Of a stretch of DNA of 64,000 nt, positions 54,522-63,172 are shown in pieces; within the stretch, counting starts at the first letter, position 1; every line of letters begins with the position of its first letter. Position numbers and translations under genes: made by a program. Source of the stretch: Betaproteobacteria bacterium (GTDB lineage Bacteria; Pseudomonadota; Gammaproteobacteria; Burkholderiales; SG8-39); NCBI GenBank assembly GCA_016195915.1, contig JACPYS010000014.1, forward strand, positions 62,001 through 126,000, read 5' to 3'. The notes under the pieces are model-generated. The model made no database searches. It was not told the origin of the DNA and saw nothing but the letters and a program-made list of their open reading frames with translations.

Positions 54522-55294
54522 TGCTGCGGCGTGCCGCGTTTGTACTTGCGCTCGGCGCAGCTGCGCTGCCCGCGCGCGCCGGCATGTTCGACGACGAGGA
54601 GGCGCGCCAGCAGATTGTGAACCTGCAGAAACTGGTCGCAGCGCAGAAGCAGCGCCTCGATTCAGTCGAGGCCGAGGCGCGTGACCGGCGCGCGGTGCTC
54701 GACCTCGCCTCGCAAATCGAGCAGTTGCGCGGAGAACTGGCGAAAATGCGGGGACAACTCGAGTTGCTCGCCAACCAGGGCGAGACTGCCGACAAGCGCC
54801 AGAAGGATCTGTACCTCGACATCGACGCGCGCCTGCGCAAGCTCGAGCAGGCCCGCGAGGAACAGGCGAAGGCCGCAGAGAAGTCCGCGGCCGGGCCTGC
54901 CGAGCCGGCGGCGGCGGAGGCCAAGGCCTACGAGGCTGCGCTCAATCAGTTCAAGCTCGGAAACTACCCGCTTGCAATATCGGCCTTCAACGGGTTTCTC
55001 GTGACCTACCCCTCCAGCCCGCTCGCACCTTCGGCGCAGTACTGGATCGGCAACGCCCACTATGCGCAGCGCGACTACAAGAACACGATCGCCGCACAGC
55101 AGAAGGTCCTCGCGAACTGGCCGGAGGCTCCCAAGGCGGCGGATGCGATGCTCAACATGGCCTCCGCGCAGGCGGAGTCGGGCGACGCGCGGGGCGCGCG
55201 GCGCACGCTCGAAGCACTGGTCGTGAAGTATCCGGAAAGTCCCGCAGCGGCGAGCGCCAAGCAGCGCCTCGCGCAGCCTGCCGCAAAGCGCTAG
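54518..55294 (+). CDS. cpoB: Cell division coordinator CpoB (YbgF)
   Basis: A 258-residue periplasmic protein with a signal peptide, an N-terminal coiled coil (about residues 30-115, with IEQLRGELAKMRGQLELLANQ-type heptads) and C-terminal TPR repeats (NQFKLGNYPLAISAFNGFL and later). It couples Tol-Pal to peptidoglycan synthesis in enterobacteria. Two adjacent ATGs (54518 and 54521) are possible starts. Confidence 0.93.
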   Translation: MMLRRAAFVLALGAAALPARAGMFDDEEARQQIVNLQKLVAAQKQRLDSVEAEARDRRAVLDLASQIEQLRGELAKMRGQLELLANQGETADKRQKDLYLDIDARLRKLEQAREEQAKAAEKSAAGPAEPAAAEAKAYEAALNQFKLGNYPLAISAFNGFLVTYPSSPLAPSAQYWIGNAHYAQRDYKNTIAAQQKVLANWPEAPKAADAMLNMASAQAESGDARGARRTLEALVVKYPESPAAASAKQRLAQPAAKR

Positions 55295-55297
55295 ACG

Positions 55298-55978
55298 TTG
55301 GCTGTCCGCGCGGTCGTCCTTCTCTCCGGAGGGCTTGATTCGGCGACCACGCTGGCGTGGGCGCGGCGCGAGGGCTTCGAGTGCTACGCGCTGTCGGTGG
55401 ATTACGGGCAGCGGCACGGCGTGGAACTCGCCGCCGCACGCAGACTCGCTGCGGCGCTCGGCGCCCGCGACCATAAGATTTTCAAGCTCGACCTCACGCT
55501 GTTTGGCGGCTCGGCGCTGACCGACGATGCGATCGACGTCCCGACCGCGGGCGTGAAAACAGGGATCCCGGTCACCTACGTGCCGGCGCGCAACACGATC
55601 CTGCTCGCACTCGCGCTCGGCTGGGCCGAGGTGCTCGGCGCACGGCACGTGTTCATCGGGGCGAACGCCATCGATTTCTCCGGCTATCCCGATTGCAGGC
55701 CCGAGTACCTGCGCGCATTCGAAGCCATGGCGAATCTTGCAACCAGGGCCGCCGTGGAGGGACGCGGGATCGGGATCCGCGCGCCATTGATCGACCTCGC
55801 CAAGGCGCGCATCGTGCAATTGGCGCTGGAACTCGGCGTGGACGTCGCGGGAACGGTGAGCTGCTACCAGCCCGACGAAATGGGTCGTGCCTGCGGTGTG
55901 TGCGACGCCTGCCGCATCCGCAGAGACGGGTTCGAAAAATCCGGCATTCCGGATGTCACCCGCTACCGGGCGCAGTGA
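55298..55978 (+). CDS. queC: 7-cyano-7-deazaguanine synthase
   Basis: A 226-residue ATP-dependent enzyme making preQ0 for queuosine. The PP-loop is [28 protein letters not shown] follows, and the zinc site is in [21 protein letters not shown]. The start is TTG at 55298, four bases after the cpoB stop; no in-frame ATG lies near. queC follows cpoB in many betaproteobacteria. Confidence 0.96.
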   Translation: MAVRAVVLLSGGLDSATTLAWARREGFECYALSVDYGQRHGVELAAARRLAAALGARDHKIFKLDLTLFGGSALTDDAIDVPTAGVKTGIPVTYVPARNTILLALALGWAEVLGARHVFIGANAIDFSGYPDCRPEYLRAFEAMANLATRAAVEGRGIGIRAPLIDLAKARIVQLALELGVDVAGTVSCYQPDEMGRACGVCDACRIRRDGFEKSGIPDVTRYRAQ

Positions 55979-56019
55979 GTTAAATTACCGTTCGCCGATA
56001 GTCGAACCTCGGGGGCAAT

Positions 56020-57255
56020 GTGGGCGAAGCTGCACCAGCACAACTCGCGCAGTACGTTACGGGCGGGGCTTTCATCCTCGCTTTTGTTTTCGGCGCGATC
56101 GCCAACAAGACCAACTTCTGCACCATGGGCGCGGTGTCGGATTGGGTCAACATGGGCGACTTCAATCGCATGCGCATGTGGCTGCTCGCGATCGCCGTGG
56201 CGATCATCGGATCGAATGCGTTGCACCTCTCGGGCATCGTGGACCTGTCGAAATCCCTTTATCAGGCGCCGGGGTTGAACTGGCTCTCGCACATCGTCGG
56301 GGGCCTCGCATTCGGCATCGGCATGACGCTCGGTTCGGGCTGCGGTTCGAAGACGCTGATCCGTATCGGCGGCGGCAACCTGAAATCGGTGGTCGTGTTC
56401 GTGTTCCTCGGCCTCGCGGCCTATATGACGCTCAAAGGATTGTTCGGAGCATTTCGCGTTGAAGTGCTCGACCCGGCGTCGGTGCAACTCGCCACCGGGC
56501 AGGATCTTCCGTCGATACTCGCCAAGGAGACCGGCCTGGAGAAGAACGTGTGGCTCGGAGGGCTTACGGCGCTGGTCGGCTGCGGGCTGCTGGTATGGGT
56601 CTATATGAGCGAGGAGTTCCGCTCGAGTCTCGATTACTCGCTCGGCGGGTTCGTGACGGGCCTGGTCGTCGTCGGCGGCTGGTACGTGAGCGGCAACCTG
56701 GGGTACCTGGCGGAGGACCCGAACACGTTGCAGGAAGCCTTCGTGGCGACCAACTCGGGCCGCATGGAGTCATTCAGCTTCGTCGCGCCGCAGGCTTACG
56801 TGCTCGAGCTGCTGATGTTCTGGACCGACAAAACGAAGGTCGTCACCTATGGCATCGCTTCGGCGCTTGGCGTGATCGCGGGTTCCGCGGCCTACGCGCT
56901 CGCGACGAAGAACTTCCGCTGGGAAGGATTTCGTGATGCCTCGGACACCGCCAATCACATGATCGGCGGCTTGCTGATGGGATTCGGCGGCGTCACCGCG
57001 CTCGGTTGCACGATCGGCCAGGGAATTACGGGACTCTCCACTCTCGCCGTCGGTTCCGTGATCACGTTCGCGGCGATCATCGCGGGTTCGGCGGCGACGA
57101 TGAAGTACCAGTATTGGCAAATCGAGCGCGAGGAGCGGAAAGCGGCGGCGAAACAGAAAGTGGATGAGGAACCCGACGCGCAGGAGCAACAGAAAGAGAA
57201 AGAGCCGCGCAAAGAACAGGCGACTTCATTGACTGGACCGAGGGCGCGCCGGTAA
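56020..57255 (+). CDS. YeeE/YedE-family thiosulfate (sulfur) transporter
   Basis: A 411-residue membrane protein with two Sulf_transp repeats. The three conserved Cys motifs are NKTNFCTMGAVSDW (Cys34), GSGCGSKTLIRIGGGNLKS and LGCTIGQGITGLSTLA. In characterised homologues these cysteines relay thiosulfate through the membrane. The C-terminal 50 residues are a highly charged Lys/Glu/Gln tail. The GTG start at 56020 gives the proper N-terminus. No TusA-like partner is adjacent. Confidence 0.9.
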   Translation: MGEAAPAQLAQYVTGGAFILAFVFGAIANKTNFCTMGAVSDWVNMGDFNRMRMWLLAIAVAIIGSNALHLSGIVDLSKSLYQAPGLNWLSHIVGGLAFGIGMTLGSGCGSKTLIRIGGGNLKSVVVFVFLGLAAYMTLKGLFGAFRVEVLDPASVQLATGQDLPSILAKETGLEKNVWLGGLTALVGCGLLVWVYMSEEFRSSLDYSLGGFVTGLVVVGGWYVSGNLGYLAEDPNTLQEAFVATNSGRMESFSFVAPQAYVLELLMFWTDKTKVVTYGIASALGVIAGSAAYALATKNFRWEGFRDASDTANHMIGGLLMGFGGVTALGCTIGQGITGLSTLAVGSVITFAAIIAGSAATMKYQYWQIEREERKAAAKQKVDEEPDAQEQQKEKEPRKEQATSLTGPRARR

Positions 57256-57282
57256 AATCGCCCTCCTTTTGTCGTATCCCAT

Positions 57283-57358
57283 GGGTCGTTAGCTCAGCTG
57301 GTAGAGCAGCGGACTTTTAATCCGTTGGTCGGCGGTTCGAATCCGCCACGGCCTACCA
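57283..57358 (+). tRNA. tRNA-Lys (anticodon TTT)
   Basis: Seventy-six bases with encoded CCA. The acceptor GGGTCGT pairs with ACGGCCT (including G-U pairs), the D-loop is AGCTCAGCTGGTAGAGC, the anticodon loop CTTTTAA reads TTT, and the T-arm is GGCGGTTCGAATCCGCC. Its 3' half is repeated at 60619-60658, so the gene is the integration target of an islet. Confidence 0.97.
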
Positions 57359-57668
57359 AAACCATCAAGGGCTTGCAGCGATGTGAGCCCTTTTTCTTTG
57401 GGCGACTGTGCCGGGATTGTGTCGCTGAGCTTCCCGGAAACCGTTTCTGCGTGCTGCTTTAGATGCGCTGGTGACAGGTGCGCATAGCGTCTAACCATGC
57501 TCCCTGTCTCCCATCCCCCATTTCCTGAAGGACGTGCAGCGGCGTACCGTTCTGCGCGTGCCAACTCGCCCAGGTGTGGCGGAGGTCATGCCAGCGGAAA
57601 TCCTCGATCCCGGCACGTTCCAACGCATCCCGCCACGCTTTGGTATTGGCCCATCCGATTGGCTTAGA
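57289..57668 (-). pseudogene. Tyrosine integrase C-terminal remnant, frameshifted
   Basis: Reading on the minus strand, [32 protein letters not shown] continues into LHVLQEM. The correct continuation, [20 protein letters not shown], is in the next frame. The pieces hold the catalytic HDLRHTW box and the Tyr in RRYAHLS. One missing G in the run at 57515-57519 accounts for the shift. The N-terminal two-thirds of the enzyme is absent, and the 3' end reads into attL, as in tRNA-targeting integrases. Confidence 0.85.
57320..57359. repeat. attL: tRNA-Lys 3' end, left direct repeat
   Basis: Forty bases from the anticodon stem to just past CCA, matching 60619-60658 at 39 of 40 positions. Integration into a tRNA gene regenerates the tRNA and leaves such a repeat at the far end. 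The span between repeats is 3.3 kb. Confidence 0.88.
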
Positions 57669-57966
57669 GCACCTTCCACCCGAAGTGATCGCCCATGCGA
57701 AGCATACCCGGCGCCGCTTGAAGTTGCGTCAGATCACCCTGGAATTCGGTAACGGCGCGCATCTCGATCTCGCGCAACCGCTCCTCTTGTTCAGGGGTGC
57801 GACTGACTCGAATCGCGGCCTTCGGTTTGTAAGGCATTTCGAGCGCCTTTGACGCCGCTTCAAGGCTCAGGTTCTCAAGCCGTTTTAGGAAGCTTGGAGA
57901 GGGCTCGGGCTCTTCGGGGTCTTCACGGGTGGCAGGTGGCGACATAGGCGCGGTCTCTTTAGACAC
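57664..57966 (-). CDS. Small hypothetical protein, probably C-terminally truncated
   Basis: A 100-residue hydrophilic protein with a Pro/Glu-rich N-terminus and a helical second half ([20 protein letters not shown], then DHFGWKVL and stop). It looks like an integrase-associated small protein whose longer relatives continue past this point. Its stop falls just where the integrase fragment begins, so a deletion probably joined the two. Function is unknown. Confidence 0.5.
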   Translation of the reverse strand: MSKETAPMSPPATREDPEEPEPSPSFLKRLENLSLEAASKALEMPYKPKAAIRVSRTPEQEERLREIEMRAVTEFQGDLTQLQAAPGMLRMGDHFGWKVL

Positions 57967-58320
57967 ACATGATAGCCGAGGAAGGACGTTTCGAGAATCC
58001 TTCTTGCAACCCCACAGTCACCGCCACCGCTTTGGGGCTATCTCGCCGCCAGTAGCAGGGCCTTCCAGTGGAACTATGCCGACTTCAGCCGACTCCAACG
58101 CGTAGAGGCGACTGGCTCCCCTGGATGCCGACAGGTGGTATCCTTTCGATGAGCGAGTGGTCTAACCAGAGCAATGAGGAGAAGTTAGAATGGTGGACCG
58201 AAGGCGGCTAACCGTTATTTGTGCTGAACCGATGGCCAAGCGGCGTCCGGTACAGAGTAATGAGTGCAAGCGGGGCCCAAGTTGCGCGTCGTCCGTGGCG
58301 TACGGATCACTACAATCTTC
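57967..58320. other. Gap with no recognisable gene
   Basis: This 354-base stretch lies between the truncated small gene and the cassette. No open frame over 30 codons with coding character was seen. TACAAT at 58311 resembles a -10 box but is only five bases from the chosen ATG. The cassette promoter is therefore not located with confidence. Confidence 0.4.
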
Positions 58321-59163
58321 ATGGTAAAGCCCGCCACACGGCGCGCGGCGCCTGCCGCACACGTTTTGGAAAATCTGCCCGAGTACCGAAATCCACCTGT
58401 CTCGGAAGTGGTCGTAGGTGTAGTGTTCGACAAATCTGTTTCGGACTTCCTTACCACCCACTTGGGTCTATTTTGGCATCGCGTCATACACGATTTTCCG
58501 CATTCACAACATTTCGCGCCATTCATCCTTCCAAGCGGTGAACCAAAATGGCTAGATGCGATTACGGGTCTGCCGCTTCCGCGTGTTTGGTTAATGTCCG
58601 AAACTAAGAATGATGTCATTCAGCTTCAAGGAGACTGCTTCTTTTTCAATTGGCGAAAGCTGAATGACCAGGATCAATATCCTCGTTATCCGAAAATCAT
58701 TGAGCGCTTTGAAAAGTATTTTGGCGAGTTCTTGGCATTTCTGAAGGATCATAATTTCTCGGAACCGGCTCCCTTGTTATGCGAGTTGACATACACCAAC
58801 TTCGTGCCGCAAGGGAAAGGTTGGACCTCAACGGCTGACATAGCGGAGATTTTCAAGGACTTCTATTGGAGAAATCACACACGAGGGTTTTTGCCAACGC
58901 CAGATGCAACAACGTGGACATCAGTCTTCCCCCTACCCAATGCGGCCGGAACACTCACCGCCCAGCTATCGCAAGTTCTAAAACGCGCGGACTCAACGAA
59001 AGCGCTACGATTTGACCTTACCGCACGCGGTCTGGGCAACGCCAAGACGTTACATGAACTCCGGCCATGGTTTGATTTATCGCGCGAATGGATTGTTAAG
59101 GGCTTCGCCGACCTGACGACTGAAAGCGCGCAGATGAAGCTGTGGGGGCGAACGAATGGCTGA
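58321..59163 (+). CDS. TIGR04255-like protein, first gene of islet cassette
   Basis: About 280 residues resembling the sporadic TIGR04255 family: LPEYRNPPVSEVVVGVVFD near the start, then PRVWLMSETKNDVIQLQGDC, FFFNWRKL and YPRYPKIIERFEKYFGEFLAFL. Family function is unknown. GC content and codon choice are visibly lower than in the flanking core genes. The start could be ATG 58321 or GTG 58264; neither has a clear ribosome site. It overlaps the next gene by eight bases. Confidence 0.78.
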   Translation: MVKPATRRAAPAAHVLENLPEYRNPPVSEVVVGVVFDKSVSDFLTTHLGLFWHRVIHDFPHSQHFAPFILPSGEPKWLDAITGLPLPRVWLMSETKNDVIQLQGDCFFFNWRKLNDQDQYPRYPKIIERFEKYFGEFLAFLKDHNFSEPAPLLCELTYTNFVPQGKGWTSTADIAEIFKDFYWRNHTRGFLPTPDATTWTSVFPLPNAAGTLTAQLSQVLKRADSTKALRFDLTARGLGNAKTLHELRPWFDLSREWIVKGFADLTTESAQMKLWGRTNG

Positions 59164-60022
59164 ACAAGTTGCATATAGGACAATTACTGAATCCCTCCGT
59201 CGCCTAGGTGGACCCGTACACTCGATTGGGGCTGTCACGCTTGATAGTCCAAATCGTTACGGCGCACCTGACGACTATTCCACTATTTATCCGACGATAA
59301 TTCCATCTAGCTCCTCGTCTGCTAGTACTTGGGGTATTGGCGAACGTGTGCCTGTCGTCATTCACGTTGCGGTTGCTGACGGTGGTCTAATGCAAAGGGC
59401 GGAGGCGATTAAATCGGTACCCGACGCCTTTGCGACAGACATCTCTTTGGTTCCCGGGGCGTGGATATCGAATCTCCTCAACATTCAGTGGAAAACGCTT
59501 CTCCAACCATCCGGACACTGGGGAATGACGCATCATTTGTCCAGTTTCAGAGAAGGCAGGTGGTCCGGCGCTTTTACCTGCCTTGGAGATACATGGCTCA
59601 TTGCAGCGCCGTCAATCGCCGAGGACATTTTGTTCCTCGCGGCATCGAGCAAGTTGGCGTATGCGAAGGTCCTTGCGCAGCGCATTCTGCAAATCGAAGA
59701 GATCTTAAGGGAAGACGATGACGACCCGCTGACGCTTGCCGAAAGTTCAGTTAGATCTCTCATAGAATTTCTTGAAGCGAATCCAGACATCGGCCGTCCA
59801 CAACTTGCCCCCTCGCGCTCGGGGTACTTGATGGCCAAGTGGTCCGCACCCGAGCATAAGAAAGTGACAGTACATTTTTATGCAGATGGTGGGGCAGAGG
59901 TCTATTTATTTGCACCCAATCCGAAACATCCGGACAAACAGGATTTGGATACCTCACACACAACTGTCGACGCGCTCAGAGGCAAGCTCGCAGCAATTGG
60001 CGCTCTTGCGTGGATGAACTAA
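59156..60022 (+). CDS. Unknown protein, second gene of islet cassette
   Basis: A 288-residue protein not recognised. It begins MAEQVAYRTITESLRRLGG and lacks signal peptides or clear membrane helices. The middle is mixed, then a helical segment (KLAYAKVLAQRILQIEEIL with an acidic DDDD stretch). The last 80 residues look like an alpha/beta domain (KKVTVHFYADGGAEVYLF) that could bind a partner. It overlaps both neighbours (8 bases upstream, one base downstream), so translation is coupled. AT-rich codons mark it as acquired. Confidence 0.8.
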   Translation: MAEQVAYRTITESLRRLGGPVHSIGAVTLDSPNRYGAPDDYSTIYPTIIPSSSSSASTWGIGERVPVVIHVAVADGGLMQRAEAIKSVPDAFATDISLVPGAWISNLLNIQWKTLLQPSGHWGMTHHLSSFREGRWSGAFTCLGDTWLIAAPSIAEDILFLAASSKLAYAKVLAQRILQIEEILREDDDDPLTLAESSVRSLIEFLEANPDIGRPQLAPSRSGYLMAKWSAPEHKKVTVHFYADGGAEVYLFAPNPKHPDKQDLDTSHTTVDALRGKLAAIGALAWMN

Positions 60023-60480
60023 TGGAAAACGAGTTAATTGCTGAAGATCAGCATGTCGTAAGGCATTGTGAATCGAAATGGTTCTTCGACGATGCGACGA
60101 TCTCATCTGCAAATTTTGAGCTTCGAAAGAAGAATGGCGCGCTCGTAGAAGAATACTTGTCAGTCGGATGGCTAGAGCGCTACGCTGAAGGCAATCGAGC
60201 AAATCAGGTTGCCGCCTATCGGACCGCGATCCACCCGAAGATTCGAACAATAAAAAGGAAGGATCGCTTGGCCGTTTTGAACGTCGGCCAAACTGTTGAG
60301 CGCGTTAGATCGCGAACGACAGATAGGCGCATCCTCCAGTTCCGTCACCACCCTTCAAACGTGGTTGGAAAGGAGGATGTCGGGCACTCAGGTATCCACG
60401 AGACCACCCCGGACGAAGTCCGAATAAGAGAACTTCTCGTAGTCTCGGTAATTGAAGATTACCCGGGCCAGCCTGACTAG
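60022..60480 (+). CDS. Unknown protein, third gene of islet cassette
   Basis: A 152-residue soluble, basic protein. The first half carries ISSANFELRKKNGALVEEYL and SVGWLERY, followed by a KIRTIKRKDRLAVLNVGQTV strand region and a His-rich stretch (RHHPSNVVGKEDVGHSG). No known motif is certain. The ATG overlaps the previous stop (TAATG), which argues for a fixed ratio with its partner. It ends 140 bases before attR. Confidence 0.75.
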   Translation: MENELIAEDQHVVRHCESKWFFDDATISSANFELRKKNGALVEEYLSVGWLERYAEGNRANQVAAYRTAIHPKIRTIKRKDRLAVLNVGQTVERVRSRTTDRRILQFRHHPSNVVGKEDVGHSGIHETTPDEVRIRELLVVSVIEDYPGQPD

Positions 60481-60618
60481 GCTGCACGCCCTGCCGACGC
60501 CGTAAAGCTGTGCCAGATTTGTGTCCTTCTGTCGCCAAACATGACAGGACTAACCCGGTATTCATCTCTAACTGAACTGCTAGGCAAGCGTTACGAGCAA
60601 CTTTAGCTGCGACTCTTG

Positions 60619-60658
60619 ATCCGTTGGTCGGCGGTTCGAATCCGCCACGACCTACCAA
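60619..60658. repeat. attR: partial tRNA-Lys duplicate, right direct repeat
   Basis: This copies 57320-57359 with one mismatch (an A for the G at 57351). Only the 3' part of a tRNA is present, with no D-arm or anticodon stem upstream, so it is not a tRNA gene. It marks the right end of the islet. The remaining bases of the gap 60481-60745 show nothing else. Confidence 0.88.
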
Positions 60659-60745
60659 CTTCATCAAGAGCTTAGCCAGCCGCTGAGCTTCTTCTTTCTG
60701 ACCGTGACCGTTCAAACTATCGGCTTTGCGGCCGGTGGAGCCACA

Positions 60746-61156
60746 TCACGCCATCTTTGCCTTGGCGGGCGCACGGCGAGCGTCGATGCTGAAGTTGCCC
60801 GCGCCAAAGGCGGCAACCTGGAGGAAACCGCCGGCAATGGCGAGATTCTTCAGGAAGTGAATCATCTGGTTCTGGTCGGCGAAGTCGTGGTGGAAAATCA
60901 CTGCCGCTACCAACGTGAAGACCGCCAGCACCCAGGCCGTGATGCGAGCCTGGAATCCAGCGAGCATCAATAGTCCACCGCCGATCTCGACAACGAGCGC
61001 GACGGCATACCCCAGTAGAGGCAGAGGAAGGCCCGCTGAGGCGATATAGCCTATGGTTGCGGCTGCGGCGGCAAGTTTGCTGAGACCACGGATCAGAAAT
61101 ATGACCGCAAGGAGCACGCGGCCGAGGGCTGGGAGCAGGGATGCCAAAGCGTTCAT
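60746..61156 (-). CDS. DoxX family membrane protein
   Basis: A 136-residue protein of four helices with the DoxX pattern LGRVLLAVIFLIRGLSKL in helix 1, LVVEIGGGLLMLAGFQARITAW in the middle and HDFADQNQMIHFLKNLAIAGG before the last helix. AAGGA stands eight bases before the ATG. DoxX-like proteins have been linked to redox and sulfur metabolism, but most are uncharacterised. It neighbours a disrupted SnoaL-like gene on the same strand. Confidence 0.88.
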   Translation of the reverse strand: MNALASLLPALGRVLLAVIFLIRGLSKLAAAAATIGYIASAGLPLPLLGYAVALVVEIGGGLLMLAGFQARITAWVLAVFTLVAAVIFHHDFADQNQMIHFLKNLAIAGGFLQVAAFGAGNFSIDARRAPAKAKMA

Positions 61157-61169
61157 ATCATTGTCCTTG

Positions 61170-61322
61170 TCAATTGCGGAGCTGTTGCGCCAGGCCTAAG
61201 AGGTCAGCCGCACCCCAGTGCTCGACAAACAGGCCGTCCTTGACTCGCATGATATCGGTGGAATTGAAGGCCACTTTCTTGCCGGTCGGCGGGAAACCCA
61301 GGTCTTCGCCGCGGTGCGTGAA
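61170..61322 (-). pseudogene. SnoaL/NTF2-like protein, 3' fragment
   Basis: About 50 C-terminal residues remain: THRGEDLGFPPTGKKVAFNS then TDIMRVKDGLFVEHWGAADL. This is the C-terminal half of the SnoaL-like polyketide-cyclase fold. The N-terminal half is missing because transposase sequence starts at about 61323. It was probably in an operon with doxX. Confidence 0.75.
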
Positions 61323-61821
61323 GGCCGCGGCCAGCAAGGTTCTGAAGGCCACCGTTCAGCGCTGCCGCGTGCACTTTATGCGCAACGTCCTCGCCCACGT
61401 CCCGAAGGGGCAACGCCAGATGGTCGCCGCCGTCATCCGCACCGTGTTCGCCCAGGAAAGCGAAGCCGATGCGTGTCGACAATGGCGCACGGTCTCCGAT
61501 CCGCTCCGGGCGCGCTTCCCAAAGATTGCGTAGCTCATGGACGATGCCGAGGCCGATGTCCTGGCGCACATGACCATTCCCAAGGCGCACCGGCTGCAAA
61601 TCCATTCGACCAATCCGCTGCAGCGGCTCAACGCCGAGATCAAGCGCCGCACCGACGTAGTGGGCATCTTCCCGAACGAAGCGGCGATCGTACGGCTCGT
61701 CGGGGCGCTGCTTCTCGAGCAAAACGACGAATGGCAATTGCAGCGCCGCTACATGCAACTTGAAGGCCTGCAGGCGCTGGGCGACAATCAACCCGCGAGG
61801 CTCTCTGCAGTAATGAGCTGA
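61323..61821 (+). pseudogene. IS256-family transposase, 5'-truncated with internal stop
   Basis: About 165 C-terminal residues of a mutator-type (IS256) transposase: ATVQRCRVHFMRNVLAHVPK, then IHSTNPLQRLNAEIKRRTDV and VGIFPNEAAIVRLVGALLLE. A TAG at 61531 interrupts the frame between RFPKIA and MDDAEADVLAH. The N-terminal half and the left end of the element are missing. It cuts the SnoaL-like gene. No inverted repeats were confirmed. Confidence 0.88.
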
Positions 61822-61898
61822 GCACTCGACCTGGCCTTACGAGAACCACGACTCGTACACCACGTCGCGGGGCACGACCGCCTACCTACACCATCTTC

Positions 61899-62598
61899 TC
61901 AATCGCAGCACTTGTGATCTTGCCTTCGGCAGTCTTCCGCCATCTTGCGCGCCTCTGCCATTTGCTGCGGCGTCATAAGCTTGCCAATGAGCTCGCCGCT
62001 CGTTACCGCGTCGGCATTGCCATCCAGGGCCGCAAGGCTGAACCACATGCGTGCACGAACGTAGTCTTTCGGAACACCTTGGCCGCTCTCATAAATGACG
62101 CCGAGGTTGTGCTCCGCCGCATCATTCCCCTGTACCGCTGAGAGCCTGTACCACTTCACCGCCTCCGCGTAGTCCTGCGCCAGAGCTTCGCCACTCGTAG
62201 CTCAATGCGAGGAAAAATTGCCCTCGTGCGTGCTGCTGGTTCGCGGCCAGCCGAAACCACTTGACCGCCTCAGTGGCATCGCGCAGTACATCGCCCTTCA
62301 GATAATACGACCCGAGGGATGATTGTGCGTCCGCATATCCCTGATCGGCCGCGAGTCGTATCCATTTCACAGCTTGCGCGACGTCTCTTGTAACGCCTTC
62401 TCCCTTTGCGTAGCCCAAACCAAGACGGTGCTGCGGCTTTGCATTCCCCTCATTCACCAAAGCGCGCCACAGCCTCACGGCTGCTGCATAGTCATGGCGG
62501 TCGTATGCGGCCGCTGCTTCCTCGAACGGCCCTGCATCCGCAGCATGGGCGAGGCCAAGTAGTAGCACGGTCAGCAGCGGAAGTACCAGTCGGTTCAT
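61899..62598 (-). pseudogene. SEL1-repeat protein, frameshifted
   Basis: A signal peptide (MNRLVLPLLTVLLLGLAHAA) and four or more SEL1-like repeats (HRLGLGYAKGEGVTRDVAQA, SLGSYYLKGDVLRDATEA). The frame fails after LALSYE. The proper continuation SGEALAQDYAEAVKWYRLSA is in another frame and runs to the stop at 61899. Loss of two bases (an AG) near 62190 explains it. SEL1 proteins usually mediate protein contacts. The intact length would be about 233 residues. Confidence 0.82.
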
Positions 62599-62830
62599 TG
62601 GAATTCCAGCGTTCAGTTCTGTAACGGAATGATCGAGTTTCGGTTCGACGCGGCGCACCTGGATTTCATGCATGAGGCTGCGTAGTCTCTGCCGTATGCG
62701 TCAGGCCGGGTACGCCCGTTAATCAACAAGTTACGCTATACTATTAAATTGGGTTGAACCCGCACGCTGGTCGTATCGTACGATTGAACGCCGGATGCGC
62801 CGCGAAGATCGGCGCCAAAAGGGATGCGAA

Positions 62831-63106
62831 GTGTCCAAGGAAGAACTGATCGAAATGGAAGGCGTGGTGCAGGAACTCCTGCCCAACACGCAGTTCCGTG
62901 TCCTCCTCGACAACGGAGTAACGGTGCTTGCCTACGCCTCCGGCAAGGTGAGAAAGCACCGCATCCGCATTCTCGCGGGGGACAAGGTGACGCTCGAGAT
63001 GTCGCCCTACGATCTGACGCGGGCACGCATCAATTTCCGGCACAAGGACGAAAGGCCCACCTCCGCGCCCATGGCCCGCCGTCCGAACCAGCAGCGGCGC
63101 CGCTAG
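62831..63106 (+). CDS. infA: Translation initiation factor IF-1
   Basis: A 91-residue S1-fold protein with [40 protein letters not shown] and [20 protein letters not shown]. The Arg/Pro-rich C-terminal extension is typical of the longer second IF-1 copy of betaproteobacteria. The GTG start at 62831 matches the usual MSKEEL N-terminus. TATACT at about 62730 may be its -10 box, though no -35 box was clear. Confidence 0.93.
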   Translation: MSKEELIEMEGVVQELLPNTQFRVLLDNGVTVLAYASGKVRKHRIRILAGDKVTLEMSPYDLTRARINFRHKDERPTSAPMARRPNQQRRR

Positions 63107-63172
63107 TCTTCGGCAAACGATCGCCTCGCCCGGGGCGGCCGCAGGCGCGTGTGCTATAAGGGCGCGACTGCA

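Noticed and set aside
60619-60658. Second tRNA-Lys gene
   Set aside because: Only the 3' part is present; there is no D-arm or anticodon stem, so it is an att duplicate.
60305-60715. Minus-strand frame reading through attR
   Set aside because: Its middle is antisense read of tRNA-Lys sequence, a known source of false proteins, and it overlaps the third cassette gene.
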